From assembly GCA_016932165.1 (NCBI GenBank), contig JAFGDK010000044.1:1-43972 (forward strand): 43,972 nt of DNA, in the 5' to 3' direction. The notes under the pieces are model-generated. The model was not told the DNA's origin and did no database searches. It saw nothing but the letters and a program-made list of their open reading frames with translations. Positions 40,430-43,972 of the stretch are shown piece after piece (positions within the stretch are counted from its first letter, which is position 1; each line of letters begins with the position of its first letter). Origin of the DNA: Anaerolineales bacterium. Lineage in GTDB: Bacteria; Chloroflexota; Anaerolineae; Anaerolineales; UBA11579. Both the position numbers and the translations under genes were made by a program.

Positions 40430-41935
40430 ATGAGTAAATATATCGCTGCTATCGATCAAGGCACTACCAGCACCCGTTGCATGATCTTCAATCACCAGGG
40501 GGAAGCTGTTGGCGTGCATCAACTGGAGCATGAACAGTTCTATTCCCAACCCGGGTGGGTAGAGCATGACCCAAGAGAGATTTGGAGGAATACAGAAACA
40601 GTCATCCAAGAAGCATTGCGTAAGACAGGCGCAGCCGCAAAGGATATCGCTGCGGTCGGCATCACCAACCAGCGAGAAACCACCCTGGTATGGGACAAAG
40701 AAACCGGTGAACCGTTGTATAACGCCATTGTTTGGCAGGATACGCGCACCGACAAGATCATCCACCAGTTGGCGCAAGATGGTGGTATGGGCCGCTTTCG
40801 GGATAAAGTTGGGCTTCCACTGGCAACTTACTTTTCGGGGCCCAAGATTAAATGGATGTTGGACAACGTAAAGGAAGTCCGCCAGGCTGCAGATCAAGGC
40901 CGCGCCTTGTTTGGCAATATCGATACTTGGTTGATCTGGAACCTGACCGGTGGAATAAGAGGCGGGAAACACATCACTGATGTGACCAATGCCAGCCGTA
41001 CAATGTTAATGGATTTACAGACCTTGGCTTGGGATGACGAGATCTGCGAGATCATGGGGATTCCCAAAAGCATGCTCCCCCAAATTTGCTCCTCATCTGA
41101 AATCTATGGGCATACCCTCGAAAAAGGGCCGTTCAAAGGCGTTGTCCGGGTTTCCGGGATTCTGGGGGACCAGCAAGCTGCCACAGTCGGGCAAACCTGC
41201 TTTGAACCAGGTGAAGCCAAGAACACCTACGGCACCGGTTGTTTCATGCTGATGAATACCGGGGGTGAGATTGTGCAATCCAAACACGGTTTGCTGACAA
41301 CATTGTGTTACCGTTTTGGTAATGAGGAACCGGTCTACGCCCTGGAGGGCTCGATTGCAATCACCGGCGCACTGGTGCAGTGGCTGCGCGATAATCTCAA
41401 GATGATCGACAGCGCACCTGAGATTGAGAATCTGGCAAAGACTGTCAAAGACAACGGGGGGATCTATTTTGTGCCTGCTTTCTCGGGGCTGTTTGCCCCT
41501 TACTGGCGCAGTGATGCCCGCGGGGCGATCGTCGGCATGACCCGCTACGTCAACCGGGGGCATATTGCCCGGGCGGTGTTGGAAGCGACTGCATTTCAGA
41601 CCCGGGAAGTATTGGATGCAATGAACGCTGATTCGGGAGTTGAACTCTCTGCTCTCAAAGTGGATGGGGGCATGGTGCAAAATGACCTGCTCATGCAGTT
41701 CCAGGCGGATGTATTAGGTGTGCCAGTCATCAGACCTGTGGTGCCAGAAACCACCGTTCTGGGAGCTGCGTACGCAGCTGGTTATGCGGTCGGATTCTGG
41801 AAGAACAAGGATGAAATGAAACAGAATTGGCAGGTGGATAAGATCTGGCAACCAGATCCTGCCAGTCGTGCAAAAACTGAATTGTACGTTCAATGGAAAA
41901 AAGCGGTCACACGCACTTTCAACTGGATTGATTAG
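40430..41935 (+). CDS. glpK: Glycerol kinase
   Basis: A 501-residue FGGY-family kinase that phosphorylates glycerol to sn-glycerol 3-phosphate with ATP. The N-terminal phosphate loop reads I-D-Q-G-T-T-S-T-R. The glycerol-contacting N-Q-R-E-T motif and W-Q-D-T-R-T are present, as are G-D-Q-Q-A-A (catalytic Asp of the second FGGY domain) and G-T-G-C-F. Length is standard. ATG 40430 was chosen because GGAGGAG lies just upstream; ATG 40403 is in frame but lies directly behind the terminator hairpin and lacks a ribosome site. Feeds the glpD product step encoded six bases downstream. Confidence 0.96.
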   Translation: MSKYIAAIDQGTTSTRCMIFNHQGEAVGVHQLEHEQFYSQPGWVEHDPREIWRNTETVIQEALRKTGAAAKDIAAVGITNQRETTLVWDKETGEPLYNAIVWQDTRTDKIIHQLAQDGGMGRFRDKVGLPLATYFSGPKIKWMLDNVKEVRQAADQGRALFGNIDTWLIWNLTGGIRGGKHITDVTNASRTMLMDLQTLAWDDEICEIMGIPKSMLPQICSSSEIYGHTLEKGPFKGVVRVSGILGDQQAATVGQTCFEPGEAKNTYGTGCFMLMNTGGEIVQSKHGLLTTLCYRFGNEEPVYALEGSIAITGALVQWLRDNLKMIDSAPEIENLAKTVKDNGGIYFVPAFSGLFAPYWRSDARGAIVGMTRYVNRGHIARAVLEATAFQTREVLDAMNADSGVELSALKVDGGMVQNDLLMQFQADVLGVPVIRPVVPETTVLGAAYAAGYAVGFWKNKDEMKQNWQVDKIWQPDPASRAKTELYVQWKKAVTRTFNWID

Positions 41936-41941
41936 GACACC

Positions 41942-43696
41942 ATGATGCAGCCAAGAGAAAACCGCATAAGCAAGATCAAAGAAAACAATCAGGTCAGTGT
42001 GTTGATCATTGGAGCCGGAATCAACGGAATTGGCACCTTCAGAGATCTGGCCCTTCAAGGGGTAGATGTACTGATGGTCGATCGAGCAGATTACTGCAGT
42101 GGCGCAAGCGCAGCTTCATCTCACATGGTTCATGGCGGGATCCGATATCTTGAGAACGGAGAATTTCGTTTGGTGAGAGAGGCGGTCAGAGAACGCAACC
42201 GGTTGATTGACAATGTTCCCCATCTGGTCAAGCCGCTCCCAACCACGTTCCCGGTTTTCAAGTGGTTATCGGGCTTGCTGAATGCGCCGCTAAAATTCCT
42301 GGGGCTCCTGGAACGCCCTTCGGAACGCGGCGCGGTGGTAATCAAGATTGGGATGATGCTCTATGATTACTACACCCGGAACCAGAAGACTGTTCCCCAA
42401 CACGTATTCCTCAACCGTAAGGACTCGCTGCAGCGCTTCCCGGAATTGAATCCACAGGTCTTGTTCACCGGCACCTATTACGATGGTGCGATGCCCTCCC
42501 CGGAAAGGATCGCGATCGAGTTGATCAAAGATGCTGTAGAAGCCAATCACCAAGCTGTCCCACTTAACTATGTCAGTTTTGTTTCTGCCTGTGATGGCAC
42601 GGTGACCTTGAAAGATGAGATCAGCGGCGAACTTTTTGATGTCAGACCAAAGGTGCTGGTCAATGCTGCCGGCCCCTGGATCGACCTGGTCAACAAAGAG
42701 ATGGGAAGGCAGACCAACTTCATCAGCGGGACAAAAGGCTCACATCTGATCTTGGACAATCCTCGCCTTAGGCAGGCGATTGGAGATAATGAATTTTTCT
42801 TTGAAAACAAAGATGGGCGAATTGTCTTGATCTTTCCATTGGAAGATAAGGTGATGATCGGCACCTCCGATTTGCGTATCGACGACCCTGATGACGCGAT
42901 CATCACCGCTGATGAGGTCTGGTACTTTTTTGAGATGGTCCAGAGAGTATTTCCGGGTATTGAACTGGATATCTCACAAATTGTTTACACTTTCTCTGGA
43001 GTTCGCCCTCTGGAATATACCAAAGAAGGTGCAACCGGGCAGATCAGCCGTGATCACAAAGTGTATGTGATTGATCCAGGTGATCTGCTGGCGATACCTG
43101 TACTGTCTCTTGTCGGTGGAAAATGGACCTCCTTCAGGGCGTTTTCTGAGCAGGCTGCTGATCTGGTTTTGGATCATCTGGGGATTGAACGAAGCGTATC
43201 TACCGAGGATCTGAGCATTGGAGGCAGCAGGGATTTCCCTCGAGGCCAATCAGAGCGGATGGTTTTCCTATCTGCGATGAAGGATATCTGCCAGTCTGAT
43301 GAGAACCTGCTCACTCGGCTATTTGAAACCTACGGGACCAATGTTGAGCCGATGTTGCGAGAAAGTTGTGCTGAGATTGGGCAACCCCTAAAAACGATCA
43401 GCGAGATGAGCGTTGGGGAGATCAAATACCTGGCAGCAAATGAAGACATTGTCCATCTAGACGATCTGATCCTGCGGCGTACGATGATTGGAAAACTTGG
43501 GAGGGTCACGCCGGATAGTCTGGAAGAACTGGCAGAGATTTGTGCTAGTTCGCTGAATTGGTCGCATCAAAAAACTTTGTCTGAGATGCAACGCTTTATT
43601 AACTTGTTGCGGCGCCGACATAAAATGAATTTCAATCTCTTTTTAGGAGAGCAGGCAGCACCAGTATTCCTTGATCCTACGCAGCCTTCGGGCTAA
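41942..43696 (+). CDS. glpD: Glycerol-3-phosphate dehydrogenase, FAD-dependent
   Basis: A 584-residue flavoprotein that oxidises glycerol 3-phosphate to dihydroxyacetone phosphate at the membrane surface. The N-terminal FAD-binding motif is I-I-G-A-G-I-N-G-I-G (about 22-31), followed by the family's S-S-H-M-V-H-G-G-I-R-Y. A C-terminal domain of about 130 residues matches the cap domain of GlpD/GlpA. Length is typical of aerobic-type GlpD homologues; no separate glpB or glpC partner follows in the window. It starts six bases after the glpK stop, so the two are co-transcribed. Confidence 0.93.
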   Translation: MMQPRENRISKIKENNQVSVLIIGAGINGIGTFRDLALQGVDVLMVDRADYCSGASAASSHMVHGGIRYLENGEFRLVREAVRERNRLIDNVPHLVKPLPTTFPVFKWLSGLLNAPLKFLGLLERPSERGAVVIKIGMMLYDYYTRNQKTVPQHVFLNRKDSLQRFPELNPQVLFTGTYYDGAMPSPERIAIELIKDAVEANHQAVPLNYVSFVSACDGTVTLKDEISGELFDVRPKVLVNAAGPWIDLVNKEMGRQTNFISGTKGSHLILDNPRLRQAIGDNEFFFENKDGRIVLIFPLEDKVMIGTSDLRIDDPDDAIITADEVWYFFEMVQRVFPGIELDISQIVYTFSGVRPLEYTKEGATGQISRDHKVYVIDPGDLLAIPVLSLVGGKWTSFRAFSEQAADLVLDHLGIERSVSTEDLSIGGSRDFPRGQSERMVFLSAMKDICQSDENLLTRLFETYGTNVEPMLRESCAEIGQPLKTISEMSVGEIKYLAANEDIVHLDDLILRRTMIGKLGRVTPDSLEELAEICASSLNWSHQKTLSEMQRFINLLRRRHKMNFNLFLGEQAAPVFLDPTQPSG

Positions 43697-43900
43697 GATT
43701 TCACTCAGAGAATCCGCCTCATTTGATCAAAATGAGTTAGAAAACAGTGTGGAACAGGCCTGATATTGTCCGCCAGAGATGACACCCCCCAAACTTTGTG
43801 ATTGGGGAAATCAAACGCACTGAGGTGATATCCAGTGCGTTTGATTGTATTTACAGCTTGATGCGCAGGTGCTAAATGCCCTGGGAAAAATGTCAAGGTA
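43697..43900 (+). other. Intergenic region with terminator-like hairpin after glpD
   Basis: No gene is supported. The main feature is a perfect 13-pair hairpin (AATCAAACGCACT at 43809-43821 with 43834-43846, 12-base loop) followed by GTATTT, a probable terminator of the glp transcript. A smaller seven-pair hairpin lies at 43718-43736. Confidence 0.55.
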
Positions 43901-43940
43901 CGAAAAGGTGACAAAAGGTTACAAAAGGTTACAAAAGGTT
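43901..43940. repeat. Four tandem 10-base repeats (ACAAAAGGTT)
   Basis: Units begin at 43901, 43911, 43921 and 43931; the first is degenerate and the last three are identical. The unit length is close to one helical turn, so the repeats lie on one face of the DNA, as binding sites for a tandem-binding regulator would. A T-rich stretch follows. The gene they would control is beyond the window. Confidence 0.7.
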
Positions 43941-43972
43941 ACACTTTTTTATTATTTCTTGAAAGTTTCAAG

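Noticed and set aside
43705-43914. A 69-residue minus-strand open frame downstream of glpD
   Set aside because: It spans the terminator hairpin, lacks a ribosome site and has no recognisable sequence.
43901-43940. CRISPR array
   Set aside because: The units are ten bases long and directly adjacent, without spacers; no cas gene is present in the window.

Overview
The window looks like a chromosomal segment of a free-living, probably anaerobic, heterotrophic bacterium. The best guess is the Chloroflexota (Anaerolineae-like). The guess rests on Thr/Pro-rich linkers in surface proteins, a lipoprotein built of repeated G-Y-P modules, an extracellular starch-degrading enzyme and the dominance of ABC sugar and polyamine uptake. 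It is inference from protein style; no rRNA or marker gene is present. Composition shifts along the window: about 12.3-16.0 kb is clearly GC-rich with G/C-ending codons, while about 17-37 kb is more AT-rich, so the right half may have a different history.

Layout. (1) 1-7.3 kb: a selenocysteine tRNA with its own promoter, an M50 site-2 protease, two lipoproteins (one with LysM), a membrane-anchored TPR protein, an FmdB-type zinc ribbon protein and a small membrane protein. (2) 7.4-12 kb: a 1521-residue secreted modular GH13 enzyme on the minus strand. (3) 12.3-16.8 kb: a plus-strand series of PIG-L deacetylase, 2-hydroxyacid dehydrogenase-like protein, tandem hotdog thioesterase, SpoT-like HD hydrolase, cupin and a small membrane protein. 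(4) 17-22 kb: an acetylpolyamine amidohydrolase/HDAC-family enzyme convergent with a minus-strand potD-B-C-A polyamine importer. (5) 22.2-36.8 kb: an uninterrupted plus-strand train of 15 genes. It opens with a GntR/HutC regulator whose promoter carries three palindromic operators. Then come a sugar-type binding protein with two permeases (no ATPase), a BtpA/SgcQ protein, a double-SIS protein, a YjbQ protein and a PfkB-like kinase. It continues with an ABC-2 exporter and its uncharacterised partner, two paralogous EamA transporters, a YesL-like protein and a RhaT-like transporter. (6) 37.3-43.7 kb: a SorC-family regulator divergent from a membrane-fused alpha/beta hydrolase, followed by glpK and glpD.

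How the genes work together. The regulator, importer, SIS and PfkB set has the architecture of a fructosamine-type (frl) catabolic operon, but with added BtpA and YjbQ members and a kinase lacking the usual catalytic Asp; it is the best candidate for an undescribed pathway. The polyamine importer next to an acetylpolyamine deacetylase suggests uptake and recycling of acetylated polyamines. The hydrolase-glpK-glpD set suggests release of glycerol from an ester, then phosphorylation and oxidation. Strong perfect hairpins sit at many gene junctions, including the binding-protein/permease junction of both ABC operons, the potD leader and the stretch just before glpK. RNA-level control therefore appears to be a recurring theme.
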